Assembly (NCBI GenBank): GCA_947625935.1
Contig: CANQQE010000001.1
Location: 156,145-220,144, forward strand
Length of the DNA: 64,000 nt
Direction of reading: 5' to 3'
Source: an uncultured Muribaculaceae bacterium
GTDB taxonomy: Bacteria > Bacteroidota > Bacteroidia > Bacteroidales > Muribaculaceae
Shown: positions 26,501 to 35,751 of the stretch, in pieces
Layout of the letters: the number at the start of each line of letters is the position of its first letter
Numbering within the stretch: position 1 is the first letter of the stretch
Notes under the pieces: generated by a model
Told to the model about the DNA's origin: nothing
The model's input: the letters and a program-made list of their open reading frames with translations, nothing else
Databases searched by the model: none
Made by a program: the position numbers and the translations under genes

Positions 26501-27079
26501 ATGAAATTAAGAGTTTTGTCAACGCTGCTTCTGTGTATGGCGGTATCAATGATATCTTCGGCGCAGTTTAAAATTACACCCGATGGAATCGTAGCCGAGG
26601 ATGGTAAAAAGTTCATGGTCGAAAAAATCAAGGGTAGCCAAACGCAATTGTTCCAACGCACAATGTCAGTCCTTACATCTATGTTGAAATCGTCTGACTG
26701 CAAATTGAAATCTAACGAACCTGATATCATCGTTATATCAAATAACACCATGAAGATAAAGAAAGATTATATCGCAGGAATAAAAGACAAGTATTCAGCG
26801 ACATGGTCTCTTGAAATCAAATTCAAACCTAACCGCATAAGAATCGACGCACCGGCCATTAGCGAACTCAAGTGCCGTAAATCGATAATAGGGCTTGGAA
26901 AAGGCGGAGCCATTGAGGTAGGTTCAGGCTTAAACCGCAAGGGATATCTGTTCAAGGACGATGGCACACCCCGCGAAACCGATATGATTAAACAAATTGA
27001 AGACCACTTGAATAACTTTATCGAAGAGCTTGTCAATCGTGTGAAGACCTACGAGACATCTGAAGACAACAAGTGGTAA
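26501..27079 (+). CDS. Small secreted protein, DUF4468-like
   Basis: A 192-residue protein with a cleavable signal peptide (about 1-21, ending ISSAQ). The rest is a mixed alpha/beta domain with a C-terminal amphipathic helix (MIKQIEDHLNNFIEELVNRVKTY). The architecture resembles small exported Bacteroidales proteins such as DUF4468, but the match is by general pattern and not firm. There is no lipobox. It is 41 bases upstream of bcp and has its own promoter. Function unknown. Confidence 0.65.
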   Translation: MKLRVLSTLLLCMAVSMISSAQFKITPDGIVAEDGKKFMVEKIKGSQTQLFQRTMSVLTSMLKSSDCKLKSNEPDIIVISNNTMKIKKDYIAGIKDKYSATWSLEIKFKPNRIRIDAPAISELKCRKSIIGLGKGGAIEVGSGLNRKGYLFKDDGTPRETDMIKQIEDHLNNFIEELVNRVKTYETSEDNKW

Positions 27080-27119
27080 CTGAATTATTAATAAAATTTC
27101 TAATCGAGAAAAATTAACT

Positions 27120-27569
27120 ATGACCATAGGAGATAAAGCCCCGGATTATTTAGGCTTAGACCAGAATGGCAATCCGTTGAAACGAAGTGATTTTCCCGGT
27201 AAAAAAATCGCTCTGTATTTTTATCCCAAGGATTTAACATCGGGCTGCACGGCGCAGGCTTGTAATCTAAGGGACAACTATGCTGAATTATCCAAAGCCG
27301 GTTACCAGATAATCGGTGTGAGCGTTGACAACGAAGCATCTCATCGTCGTTTCATTGATAAGAATCAGTTGCCATTCCCTTTGATTGCGGATGTAGATCA
27401 TAAATTGGTCGAAGAATTTGGGGTATGGGGTGAAAAGTCGATGTATGGACGAAAATATATGGGAACTTTGCGCACCACCTTCTTAATTTCAGCGGATGGA
27501 ACCATCGAACGTATTATCGGCCCTAAGGAAGTTAAAACTAAAGACCACGCAAAACAGATACTGCAATAA
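27120..27569 (+). CDS. bcp: Thioredoxin-dependent peroxiredoxin, Bcp/PrxQ type
   Basis: Reduces hydrogen peroxide and organic hydroperoxides with thioredoxin as electron donor. The peroxidatic Cys is C43 in DLTSGCTAQAC and the resolving Cys is C48, the five-residue spacing of the alpha-type PrxQ subgroup. The proline and threonine (YPKDLTSGC) that shape the active site are present. The 149-residue length is typical, with no signal peptide, so it is cytoplasmic. It precedes purH by 77 bases and probably ends its own transcript there. Confidence 0.93.
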   Translation: MTIGDKAPDYLGLDQNGNPLKRSDFPGKKIALYFYPKDLTSGCTAQACNLRDNYAELSKAGYQIIGVSVDNEASHRRFIDKNQLPFPLIADVDHKLVEEFGVWGEKSMYGRKYMGTLRTTFLISADGTIERIIGPKEVKTKDHAKQILQ

Positions 27570-27607
27570 AAAGCATGGAACATTACGACTGTGACCGTAA
27601 TTTTTTG

Positions 27608-27615
27608 TAAATTTG
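27608..27615 (+). promoter_or_regulatory. -7 box of purH
   Basis: TAAATTTG matches the consensus fully, 31 bases before the purH ATG, in the 77-base gap after bcp. I see no -33 element at the usual distance and no PurR-like or riboswitch structure. Confidence 0.55.
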
Positions 27616-27646
27616 CAGCCAAGTTTTGAAAATCATAGTACAATAT

Positions 27647-29173
27647 ATGGCGGACGTAAAAAAAATTAAGACCGCGCTCATCTCAGTGTTTCACAAAGAC
27701 GGGCTTGACGAGATTCTATCTCTTTTAAATAAAGATGGTGTGAAATTCCTTTCCACCGGTGGTACTAAATCATTCATTGAGTCGCTTGGCTACCAGTGTG
27801 ATGCGGTCGAGGATCTCACTGGTTACCCGTCGATTCTCGGAGGCCGCGTCAAGACGCTTCATCCTAAAGTGTTCGGTGGTATTCTAAATCGTCGAGACAA
27901 TTCCGGCGATAAAGAACAAATCGCAACTTACGAAATTCCCGAAATTGACCTCGTAATCGTCGATCTATATCCGTTTGTTGACACAGTCGCTTCCGGCGCA
28001 TCTGATGCCGACATTATTGAAAAAATAGATATAGGCGGTATATCCTTAATCAGAGCGGCCGCTAAAAACTATAACGATGTTGTTATCGTAGCCTCTAAAA
28101 GCCAGTACGCACCACTTGCCGAAATGCTAAAAAAGCAAGGAGCAGAGTCAACTTTGGCTGAGCGCAGATGGTTTGCAAAAGAAGCTTTCTCGGTGTCATC
28201 ATCTTATGACAGTTCCATTTTCTCATACTTTGACGGAGATGAAACACCGTCGGCTCTCCGTGTGGCGATCGACGGGTCAAAGCCTATGCGCTATGGAGAG
28301 AATCCCCATCAAAAAGGTGTATTTTTCGGAGACCTTGACGCTATGTTTGAGAAACTGCATGGGAAAGAGATTTCCTACAATAATCTTCTCGATATTGATG
28401 CCGCAGTATCCCTCATCTCTGAATTTGATGAGCCCACCTTCGCTGTATTGAAACACAATAACGCCTGCGGACTCGCCACTCGCTCCACCGTGCTTGATGC
28501 GTGGAAAGATGCTTTAGCCGGTGATCCGATTTCAGCATTCGGTGGTGTACTCATAACTAACCGTCCAATTGATGTTGCGACTGCCGAAGAAATCAATAAA
28601 ATTTTCTTTGAAGTCGTAATCGCCCCCGCATACGATGAGGATGCCTTAAAGATTCTTGAACAGAAGAAGAACCGAATTATCTTAGTGCAAAAAATCAAGA
28701 ACACCACTAAGAAGCAGGTCCGCACAGTCCTTAACGGGGCATTAGTCCAAGACCGGGATCTTAAAGTCGAAACTCCCGAAGATCTCACTCAAGTGACAGA
28801 AAAAGCAGTCACACCTGAGCAAGTGGCTGATTTGCTTTTCGCAAACAAAATTGTGAAGCACAGCAAGAGTAATGCCATCGTACTTGCTAAAAACGGCCAG
28901 TTATGTGCCAGCGGTGTTGGGCAAACCTCACGAGTTGACGCATTGAAACAAGCAATCGCTAAAGCTCAATCGTTTGGTTTCGACCTTAACGGCGCGGTAA
29001 TGGCCTCAGACGCATTCTTCCCCTTCCCTGACTGCGTTCAAATCGCACATGAGGCGGGAATCAATGCGGTGATTCAACCCGGCGGTTCAGTTCGCGATAA
29101 TGAGTCGATTGACTACTGTAATGCGAATGGTGTCGCCATGGTCACAACAGGAATACGCCATTTTAAACATTAA
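27647..29173 (+). CDS. purH: Bifunctional AICAR transformylase/IMP cyclohydrolase
   Basis: Carries out the last two steps of IMP synthesis. The N-terminal MGS-type cyclohydrolase domain (about 1-195) has FLSTGGTKSF and GGRVKTLHPKVFGGIL. The C-terminal AICAR formyltransferase has MRYGENPHQKG and the catalytic KHNNACG pair (Lys-His). DAFFPFPD and QPGGSVRD close the site. I start at ATG 27647, which gives MADVKKIKTALISVF, rather than an in-frame alternative codon at 27626. The mreB gene follows after 33 bases, so purH and the rod-shape operon may be cotranscribed. Confidence 0.96.
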   Translation: MADVKKIKTALISVFHKDGLDEILSLLNKDGVKFLSTGGTKSFIESLGYQCDAVEDLTGYPSILGGRVKTLHPKVFGGILNRRDNSGDKEQIATYEIPEIDLVIVDLYPFVDTVASGASDADIIEKIDIGGISLIRAAAKNYNDVVIVASKSQYAPLAEMLKKQGAESTLAERRWFAKEAFSVSSSYDSSIFSYFDGDETPSALRVAIDGSKPMRYGENPHQKGVFFGDLDAMFEKLHGKEISYNNLLDIDAAVSLISEFDEPTFAVLKHNNACGLATRSTVLDAWKDALAGDPISAFGGVLITNRPIDVATAEEINKIFFEVVIAPAYDEDALKILEQKKNRIILVQKIKNTTKKQVRTVLNGALVQDRDLKVETPEDLTQVTEKAVTPEQVADLLFANKIVKHSKSNAIVLAKNGQLCASGVGQTSRVDALKQAIAKAQSFGFDLNGAVMASDAFFPFPDCVQIAHEAGINAVIQPGGSVRDNESIDYCNANGVAMVTTGIRHFKH

Positions 29174-29206
29174 ATTTAGAAACATCTCCCCTACTCGATT
29201 ATTCCC

Positions 29207-30223
29207 ATGAGACTTTTCTCACTCACCAAAGAAATAGCCATTGACCTTGGTACAGCCAACACAATTATCATCCATAATGAGAAAATTGTGATTGACGAAC
29301 CGTCAATTGTCGCCCTTGACCGCCGTACCGACAAATTAATAGCAGTCGGCAAAGAGGCTCAACAGATGCAAGGGAAAGAAAACGACCATATTCGCACCGT
29401 ACGTCCGTTGCGTAAAGGCGTGATCGCTGATTTTAATGCAGCCGAGCTTATGATTCGCGGTCTCGTAAAAAAAGCAAGTTCCAAAAGTTGGTTCTCGCCA
29501 TCGTTGCGCATGGTCGTGGGTATTCCATCCGGTTCAACAGAAGTTGAGATTCGTGCTGTCCGAGACTCGTCGGAACACGCCGGAGGCCGTGATGTCTACA
29601 TGATATATGAACCCATGGCGGCGGCTCTCGGTATCGGCCTCGATGTTGAAGCCGCTGAGGGCAACATGATTGTCGACATAGGCGGTGGTACGACTGAAAT
29701 CGCAGTTATCTCTCTTGGCGGTATTGTCAGCAACAAGAGTATACAGATTGCCGGTGATGACCTCACAGACGACATCCAGTCGCATATGCGTCGCGCCCAC
29801 AACGTGAAAGTCGGCGAGCGTACGGCTGAATTGATTAAGATAAATGTCGGATCCGCATTGACCGAACTTGATAACCCACCCGAAGATTTCATCGTCCACG
29901 GCCCGAACCAAATGACCGCCTTACCGATGGAAGTCCCCGTATCATATCAGGAAATTTCGCATTGTATAGAAAAATCCATATCAAAGATTGAAGCGGCTGT
30001 CTTGAGCGCATTGGAGCAGACCCCCCCCGAATTATATGCCGACATAGTCAGAAACGGCATTTGGCTCGCCGGCGGCGGTGCTCTAATCAGAGGATTGGAC
30101 AAGCGTCTGACCGATAAAATAGGCATTCAATTCCATATTGCCGAAGATCCATTGCTCGCAGTGGCGAAAGGTACCGGCGTGGCATTGAAAAATATCCAGA
30201 ACTTCTCATTCCTAATCAGATAA
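29207..30223 (+). CDS. mreB: Rod-shape-determining actin homologue MreB
   Basis: Bacterial actin that forms membrane-bound filaments and guides lateral peptidoglycan synthesis. The nucleotide-binding signatures are intact: IDLGTANT (phosphate 1, about 12-19), VDIGGGTTEIA (phosphate 2, about 157-167) and LAGGGALIRGLD (adenosine motif). The N terminus MRLFSLTKEIA is amphipathic for membrane contact. The 338-residue length is standard. It is first in mreB-mreC-mreD-mrdA-rodA, the complete elongasome core in one cluster. Confidence 0.97.
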   Translation: MRLFSLTKEIAIDLGTANTIIIHNEKIVIDEPSIVALDRRTDKLIAVGKEAQQMQGKENDHIRTVRPLRKGVIADFNAAELMIRGLVKKASSKSWFSPSLRMVVGIPSGSTEVEIRAVRDSSEHAGGRDVYMIYEPMAAALGIGLDVEAAEGNMIVDIGGGTTEIAVISLGGIVSNKSIQIAGDDLTDDIQSHMRRAHNVKVGERTAELIKINVGSALTELDNPPEDFIVHGPNQMTALPMEVPVSYQEISHCIEKSISKIEAAVLSALEQTPPELYADIVRNGIWLAGGGALIRGLDKRLTDKIGIQFHIAEDPLLAVAKGTGVALKNIQNFSFLIR

Positions 30224-30245
30224 TCCATCAGGAGAGCAAAGAACA

Positions 30246-31106
30246 GTGCGCAGTCTATTCAGCTTTTTAGTTAGATATAGCTCTGTATTTGTGTTCACAT
30301 TCTATGTGATCATCTCATGTGTGTTATTATTTGATCGTAACCCATATCATCACCATGTCTATATGACATCGGCCGGAAAGTTGGCTTCCACTGTATATGA
30401 GGAAGCCAACGCTTTTACATCATATTTCCATCTGAGGGATATAAACGAAGACTTGCAGAGGCGGAATGCGAGCCTTGAGGCCGAAGTAATCGGGCTGCGT
30501 CATCAACTTAGGTCGTATAGGGAATCATCCTATGCCGACTCAATGACTGTCACCGAAGTCCTGAATCCGTATAGCTTTATCATTGCCCATGTGATAAACA
30601 ATAGCATCACACGTCCCTACAATTACATAACAATTGAAAAGGGAGAGCTTGACGGGATTAAACCAGAAATGGGTGTTGTAGACCAAAACGGCGTGGTCGG
30701 TATAGTAAATATCGTTGCGCCCCACAGTTCTCGTATAATTTCGTTGCTTAATCCTAATTTCAGATTATCGTGCAGGGTGAAAGGCAGCGACAGTTTCGGA
30801 TCGTTGGTATGGGATGGTCGCACATATGAGGAGGCTGTTTTGGAGGAATTGCCTAAGCATACTGTGTTTAAACAAGGCGACACAATTGTCACCAGCGGAT
30901 ATTCGGCTGTATTTCCCGAAGGGATTCCAGTCGGTACCGTTATCGGCAAAGCCAGAGACGCTAACGACAACTTCTTCACGCTCCGTGTAAAACTGCTGAC
31001 CGACTTCTCTCAGTTAAGCACGGTAAGAATTATCTCGAATGCTTTGAAAGAAGAGATAGAAAAGGTTGAAACCGAGGCATTATATGAGGATAGCAAGACT
31101 AATTAA
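30246..31106 (+). CDS. mreC: Rod-shape-determining protein MreC
   Basis: Bitopic inner-membrane protein that connects MreB to PBP2 in the periplasm. It begins at a GTG at 30246. There is one membrane helix (about 10-29), a short coiled coil (about 55-85, with NEDLQRRNASLEAEV) and two beta-barrel domains (GVVDQNGVVGIVN and GDTIVTSGYSAVFPEGIPVG). The 286-residue length is normal. It lies 22 bases after mreB and 26 before mreD. Confidence 0.92.
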   Translation: MRSLFSFLVRYSSVFVFTFYVIISCVLLFDRNPYHHHVYMTSAGKLASTVYEEANAFTSYFHLRDINEDLQRRNASLEAEVIGLRHQLRSYRESSYADSMTVTEVLNPYSFIIAHVINNSITRPYNYITIEKGELDGIKPEMGVVDQNGVVGIVNIVAPHSSRIISLLNPNFRLSCRVKGSDSFGSLVWDGRTYEEAVLEELPKHTVFKQGDTIVTSGYSAVFPEGIPVGTVIGKARDANDNFFTLRVKLLTDFSQLSTVRIISNALKEEIEKVETEALYEDSKTN

Positions 31107-31132
31107 AAGTAGAACGCAATAGTTACTAATCA

Positions 31133-31654
31133 ATGGCCAGGTCGATATTAGGTTTCATCTTACTATTTGTGGCGCTCGTTGTCGCCCAGGTGATTATATT
31201 TAATCACCTGTTCCTTTTCAATGTAGCTTTGCCGTTAGTATTTATCTATTTCATAATAAAGTTGCCTGTAACTCTTGGGATAAACTGGACAATGACATTG
31301 TCTTTTCTCCTGGGATTGACAATTGATATTTTTTCTGACACGCAGGGTATGAATGCGCTCGCCTGCACAATATTCGCCACTCTGAAAAAGCCTGTGCTTA
31401 GGCTCTATTTCCCAAGAGAGGAGGATTTGACCGACCCTGAACCATCAATAAAGTCTCTCGGATTGGCGGTATACATGAAATATCTGATTTCTATGACAGT
31501 AGTTTATTGTGTGCTTTACTTTACCATAGAGTCATTCTCGTTCTTTAACCCCATCAGATTGCTGTTGCGGGTTATTGGCAGCAGCGCACTGACATTTTCT
31601 CTCATTTTAGGCATAGACAGCCTCAGCATACGACGAAATGCGAAAAGATTATAA
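31133..31654 (+). CDS. mreD: Rod-shape-determining membrane protein MreD
   Basis: A 173-residue polytopic inner-membrane protein with five or so hydrophobic helices. The segment LLGLTIDIFSDTQGMNAL holds the conserved Asp and Gly pattern of MreD. Between helices is a charged loop (FPREEDLTDPEPS). The C terminus overlaps the mrdA start by 17 bases, so translation of the two is probably coupled. Sequence is poorly conserved in this family; position between mreC and mrdA supports the name. Confidence 0.85.
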   Translation: MARSILGFILLFVALVVAQVIIFNHLFLFNVALPLVFIYFIIKLPVTLGINWTMTLSFLLGLTIDIFSDTQGMNALACTIFATLKKPVLRLYFPREEDLTDPEPSIKSLGLAVYMKYLISMTVVYCVLYFTIESFSFFNPIRLLLRVIGSSALTFSLILGIDSLSIRRNAKRL

Positions 31655-33500
31655 TCTTGAAAAACGTAAATATGTAATTGGTGGTTTCCTTATTCTGATA
31701 GCAATCATATATGTCGTGAGATTATACGAACTTCAGATTGCTGACAACCGATACAAGGAATACGCCGATATAAATGCGTTTTTGAATAAGACCCAATACC
31801 CCTCGCGGGGGCTAATATACGACCGCAACGGTAAGCTCATAGTTTACAATCAACCCGCATATGATGTAATGATGATTCCTCGCGATGTCAAAGAACTTGA
31901 CACGCTTGATTTTTGTCATACATTGAATTTGACCCCCGACCAACTGCGTAAAAGACTGTCGGATATGAAAGACAAGCGCATGAATCCGGGGTATTCATCC
32001 TATACTCCGCAACGGTTAATAAGCCATTTGTCGGCTGAAGATTACGGACGACTTCAGGAAAAGCTCTATCGCTATCCGGGATTCTTTATTCAAAAAAGGA
32101 TTCTAAGACAATACGCTCATAAGACTGCGGCTAATGTGTTGGGTAATATTCGTGAGGTATCGTCCAACGATATTTCACGCGACCCATATTATCAGAGTGG
32201 AGACTATTGTGGTGACCTCGGAGTTGAGAAAAGCTACGAGCAATACCTCAGAGGTGAAAAAGGTGTTGAAATACTAATCAGAGACGCACATGGTCGCATA
32301 AAAGGTCGTTACGATAACGGTTCAAAGGATGTCGCACCCGTATCAGGACGCAATTTAAAACTTAGTCTTGACCTGGACTTGCAACAATATGCCGAGAGCC
32401 TTATGGTCAATAAAATCGGTGCGGTTGTAGCTATAGAGCCGTCAACCGGCGAAATTCTGGCACTTGTGTCAAGTCCGACTTATGATCCGACATTGCTTGT
32501 CGGTCGTCAGAGAGGTGCAAATTACGCCGCATTGGTCAATGACCATGAGAAACCGCTTTTTGACCGCGCTTTAATGGGCGCTTATCCTCCGGGATCAACG
32601 TTCAAGCCTGGGCAAGGACTCATTCTGCTCCAAGAGAATATCGTGAATCTCTCAACAGCTTATCCATGTCATCATGGGTTTATATCAGGCGGTTTACGGG
32701 TCGGATGCCACTCTCATGGCTCCCCTATCAATCTTAAACCGGCGTTGCAAACTTCATGTAACGCATATTTTTGTTGGGGCTTCAAGGCATTGGTCGATAA
32801 ACGCTCTAAATACGGAAACCCGGCCAAAGCTTTTGAGGTTTGGAAGAATCACCTTGTTTCTCTCGGATATGGATATAGATTAGGAGTGGATCTACCGAGT
32901 GAAGGCCGCGGATTTATCCCTAACGCAAAATTCTACAATAAGATATATGGAGAAGGCCGTTGGAGCGCGAATACTATTATATCTGTGTCCATAGGCCAAG
33001 GTGAGATATTGGCTACCCCTTTGCAAATAGCTAATCTATGTGCGACTATAGCGAACAGAGGGTGGTTCATTACCCCCCATGTTGTTAAAGAGATAGAGGA
33101 TACGGTCATGCCCTCGGAACTGTTGGAAAAACGTATTCCAACCATCGAAGCACATCACTTCAATGATGTTGCCGAGGGAATGCGTATGGCGGTTACCGGA
33201 GGCACCTGCCGTCTGGCAAATCTACCGGATATCGAGGTCTGCGGCAAGACAGGTACGGCTCAGAACCCGCATGGCCGCGACCATTCGGCATTCATAGGCT
33301 TCGCTCCCTACCATGACCCTAAAATTGCGGTATGCGTCTATGTCGAGAATGCCGGATTTGGCGCCACATTCGGTGTCCCTATCGGAAGCCTTGTCATAGA
33401 GAAGTATCTTACCGGCTCTATTTCGCCGCAACGCAAATATCTTGAGCAACGAATGTTGGAATCAAATACGAAGATTTACAGTGGAGTCAAGAAACATTAA
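31638..33500 (+). CDS. mrdA: Penicillin-binding protein 2 (elongasome transpeptidase)
   Basis: Class B PBP that cross-links peptidoglycan during elongation. It has an N-terminal membrane helix (about 12-28), a pedestal domain with YPSRGLIYDRNG, and a transpeptidase domain. The transpeptidase domain carries S320 in STFK, SCN at 373-375 and KTG at 537-539, so the catalytic triad of motifs is intact. The 620-residue length is typical for Bacteroidota. It overlaps mreD upstream and rodA downstream, which supports a coupled PBP2-RodA synthase. Confidence 0.95.
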   Translation: MRKDYNLEKRKYVIGGFLILIAIIYVVRLYELQIADNRYKEYADINAFLNKTQYPSRGLIYDRNGKLIVYNQPAYDVMMIPRDVKELDTLDFCHTLNLTPDQLRKRLSDMKDKRMNPGYSSYTPQRLISHLSAEDYGRLQEKLYRYPGFFIQKRILRQYAHKTAANVLGNIREVSSNDISRDPYYQSGDYCGDLGVEKSYEQYLRGEKGVEILIRDAHGRIKGRYDNGSKDVAPVSGRNLKLSLDLDLQQYAESLMVNKIGAVVAIEPSTGEILALVSSPTYDPTLLVGRQRGANYAALVNDHEKPLFDRALMGAYPPGSTFKPGQGLILLQENIVNLSTAYPCHHGFISGGLRVGCHSHGSPINLKPALQTSCNAYFCWGFKALVDKRSKYGNPAKAFEVWKNHLVSLGYGYRLGVDLPSEGRGFIPNAKFYNKIYGEGRWSANTIISVSIGQGEILATPLQIANLCATIANRGWFITPHVVKEIEDTVMPSELLEKRIPTIEAHHFNDVAEGMRMAVTGGTCRLANLPDIEVCGKTGTAQNPHGRDHSAFIGFAPYHDPKIAVCVYVENAGFGATFGVPIGSLVIEKYLTGSISPQRKYLEQRMLESNTKIYSGVKKH

Positions 33501-34950
33501 GGAATCGCCATTCCGCAACATTGACTGGTTCACAGTCGTCATATATCTGCTTCTTGTGATAGCGGGAGCTATAAGCATCTATGCCGCGAGTTATGACTTT
33601 GACAATTCGAGCATATTTGATTTTAATGAGTTCTCAGGGAAACAGATCAGATGGGTTTTTGTCAGCCTTGCTGTCGGATTCATTTTGCTTCTCATTGATG
33701 CCAGAATGTATGAGACGTATGCTTATCCTATATATGTGGCCATGGTGTTCATTCTTGTGGTCACGATATTCATAGCTCCCGATATTAAAGGTTCGCGATC
33801 ATGGATAGTGCTTGGTCCGATATCAATCCAACCGGCGGAATTTGCCAAATTTGCGACATCGTTGGCTCTCGCAAAATTGTTCAGCGGATATAATTTCTCG
33901 CTGAACGCCCGCGGCGGTAACTATGTCAGAGCGTTAGCTATCATATTCATCCCCATCATGCTCATTCTCGCACAAAGGGAAACCGGATCGGCATTGGCCT
34001 ATCTTGCGCTGTTTTTTGTGTTATATCGCGAAGGCATGAGCGGATTAATCCTTCTTGCGGCAGCGTTTGCGGTTGTCATATTTGTGGTAACCGTTAAATT
34101 CTCAGAGACGGTGACAATGGGGATTACCACGGGAGAGTTTTCGGTATTCGTCTTAATAATGATCACCATGGTTTCGATGCTCATGGTGTATTGCCGCAAT
34201 ATCATGGCGACTCGAAACGTTTTGGTCTGGTTTGTTGGTACTGGTGTTATTGCGACAATTCTTTACTGGTGTGGAGTGGCGATTCCCGGGTACTGGTACT
34301 TTGGCGTGGTTATTGGCGTTGCATCCATCTATTGTATAATAGAGCTCATTAAAACGCACTCCAAGAAAATCCTCATAACATTCTCCACAGTCGCACTATC
34401 GGTGATATTCCTGTTCTCGGTAAATTATGTGTTTAACAATGTGCTTGAAAACCATCAGCAGATGCGCATCAAGGTCACACTTGGTCTGGAACAAGATTTA
34501 AGGAAAGCCGGTTACAACGTCAATCAGTCTAAAATCGCTATTGGCTCGGGTGGTTTTGCCGGTAAAGGATTTTTGAAAGGTACGCAGACTAAATTGAAAT
34601 ATGTGCCTGAACAGCATACTGACTTCATTTTCTGTACAATCGGAGAGGAGGAAGGTTTCATTGGGACCACGACGGTTATGTTGTTGTTCATCTTGCTCAC
34701 GCTTCGCGTTATAAGTCTCGCCGAGCGCCAGCCGTCAGCGTTTGGTCGAGTGTATGCCTATTGTGTGGCGAGCATATTCATCTTCCACTTTTGTATCAAC
34801 ATCGGAATGGTTATAGGATTATGTCCGGTTATTGGAATACCGTTGCCGTTTTTCAGTTATGGCGGTTCGTCGCTTCTCGGTTTCACTCTGTTGCTTTTCA
34901 TACTGTTGCGTATTGATGCCGCTCGCAGAGGTCAATCCCGTAATTTTTAA
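33481..34950 (+). CDS. rodA: Peptidoglycan polymerase RodA (SEDS)
   Basis: SEDS glycosyltransferase that polymerises lipid II and pairs with PBP2. I start at the GTG at 33481, which overlaps mrdA by 20 bases; a further in-frame start at 33442 would only add mrdA-overlapping sequence. About ten to eleven membrane helices are visible. Conserved SEDS features include KGSRSWIVLGPISIQPAEFAK and PEQHTDFIFCTIGEEEGFIG. The C-terminal part reads PVIGIPLPFFSYGGSSL. About 489 residues is longer than E. coli RodA because of extra helices in the middle, a feature of Bacteroidota RodA. Confidence 0.93.
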   Translation: MESRNIKESPFRNIDWFTVVIYLLLVIAGAISIYAASYDFDNSSIFDFNEFSGKQIRWVFVSLAVGFILLLIDARMYETYAYPIYVAMVFILVVTIFIAPDIKGSRSWIVLGPISIQPAEFAKFATSLALAKLFSGYNFSLNARGGNYVRALAIIFIPIMLILAQRETGSALAYLALFFVLYREGMSGLILLAAAFAVVIFVVTVKFSETVTMGITTGEFSVFVLIMITMVSMLMVYCRNIMATRNVLVWFVGTGVIATILYWCGVAIPGYWYFGVVIGVASIYCIIELIKTHSKKILITFSTVALSVIFLFSVNYVFNNVLENHQQMRIKVTLGLEQDLRKAGYNVNQSKIAIGSGGFAGKGFLKGTQTKLKYVPEQHTDFIFCTIGEEEGFIGTTTVMLLFILLTLRVISLAERQPSAFGRVYAYCVASIFIFHFCINIGMVIGLCPVIGIPLPFFSYGGSSLLGFTLLLFILLRIDAARRGQSRNF

Positions 34951-35068
34951 AATCAGTCGGATCGTTGCTTAAACTTTTTGACAAAATTTGCATCGTATTC
35001 CGATATTTATTAGTAACTTAGTGGTACATTAAAAAATCTAACCCCATAGCATAAACTCTCTCTTGAAA

Positions 35069-35671
35069 ATGATAGATTTACAATCATTGCTTTTTAATAT
35101 CGAAATTGACAGCGATGCGCCCCGACGCGGGTCATTGCTTGTCTCTGAACCGTTCTTGAAAGAACAGTATTTCAATCATTCGGTCATATGCCTTGTGGAT
35201 TATGAACCCCAGCAAGAAGCGATGGGAATAGTGTTGAATAAACCGACATCTTATACCCTTTGTGAACTTGTTGAATCAGTTGATCGAGAGTCGAATATCA
35301 CAGTATATTGTGGAGGCCCGCTGTCGTGCGACAGGCTCTATTTCATCCACCGTCTCGGAGATTTCATTCCCAATAGCAAGGAAATTGTTCCTGAACTATG
35401 GATTGGAGGGGATTTCGGCGTTATGATTGACTATGTCAATTCAGGGTATCCGGTTGATGGGAATGTGCGTTTCTTCATCGGTTATAGCGGATGGGGCGTA
35501 GAGCAGCTTGATGGTGAACTGAGAAAAAATGTGTGGGCCGTCACACAGATTCCCGACATCACCCACCTGCTTGTGGGTGGCGATGATGGCTACTGGCACC
35601 GCACGGTACGTTCAATGGGTCGCCCTTACCGCAGCTGGCTCTACCATCCCCAAAATCCGAGGGTCAATTAG
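35069..35671 (+). CDS. YqgE/AlgH family protein
   Basis: UPF0301 (YqgE/AlgH) protein of about 200 residues, predicted cytoplasmic, function not established. Conserved points include RGSLLVSEPFL near the N terminus, NHSVICLVDYEPQQEAMGIVLNKPT, and VRFFIGYSGWGVEQLDGEL. I prefer the ATG at 35069 to an in-frame TTG at 35063. It stands alone after rodA. The 118-base gap before it is AT-rich, with loose -7-like sequences (TAACTTAG at 35014) but no convincing promoter pair. Confidence 0.88.
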   Translation: MIDLQSLLFNIEIDSDAPRRGSLLVSEPFLKEQYFNHSVICLVDYEPQQEAMGIVLNKPTSYTLCELVESVDRESNITVYCGGPLSCDRLYFIHRLGDFIPNSKEIVPELWIGGDFGVMIDYVNSGYPVDGNVRFFIGYSGWGVEQLDGELRKNVWAVTQIPDITHLLVGGDDGYWHRTVRSMGRPYRSWLYHPQNPRVN

Positions 35672-35751
35672 GTTTTGGGGGATTTAAACGTTAATTTGGG
35701 TTAAAATATAATCGAATCTAAGCCATAAACAAGTTAAAATATAGAACAGCT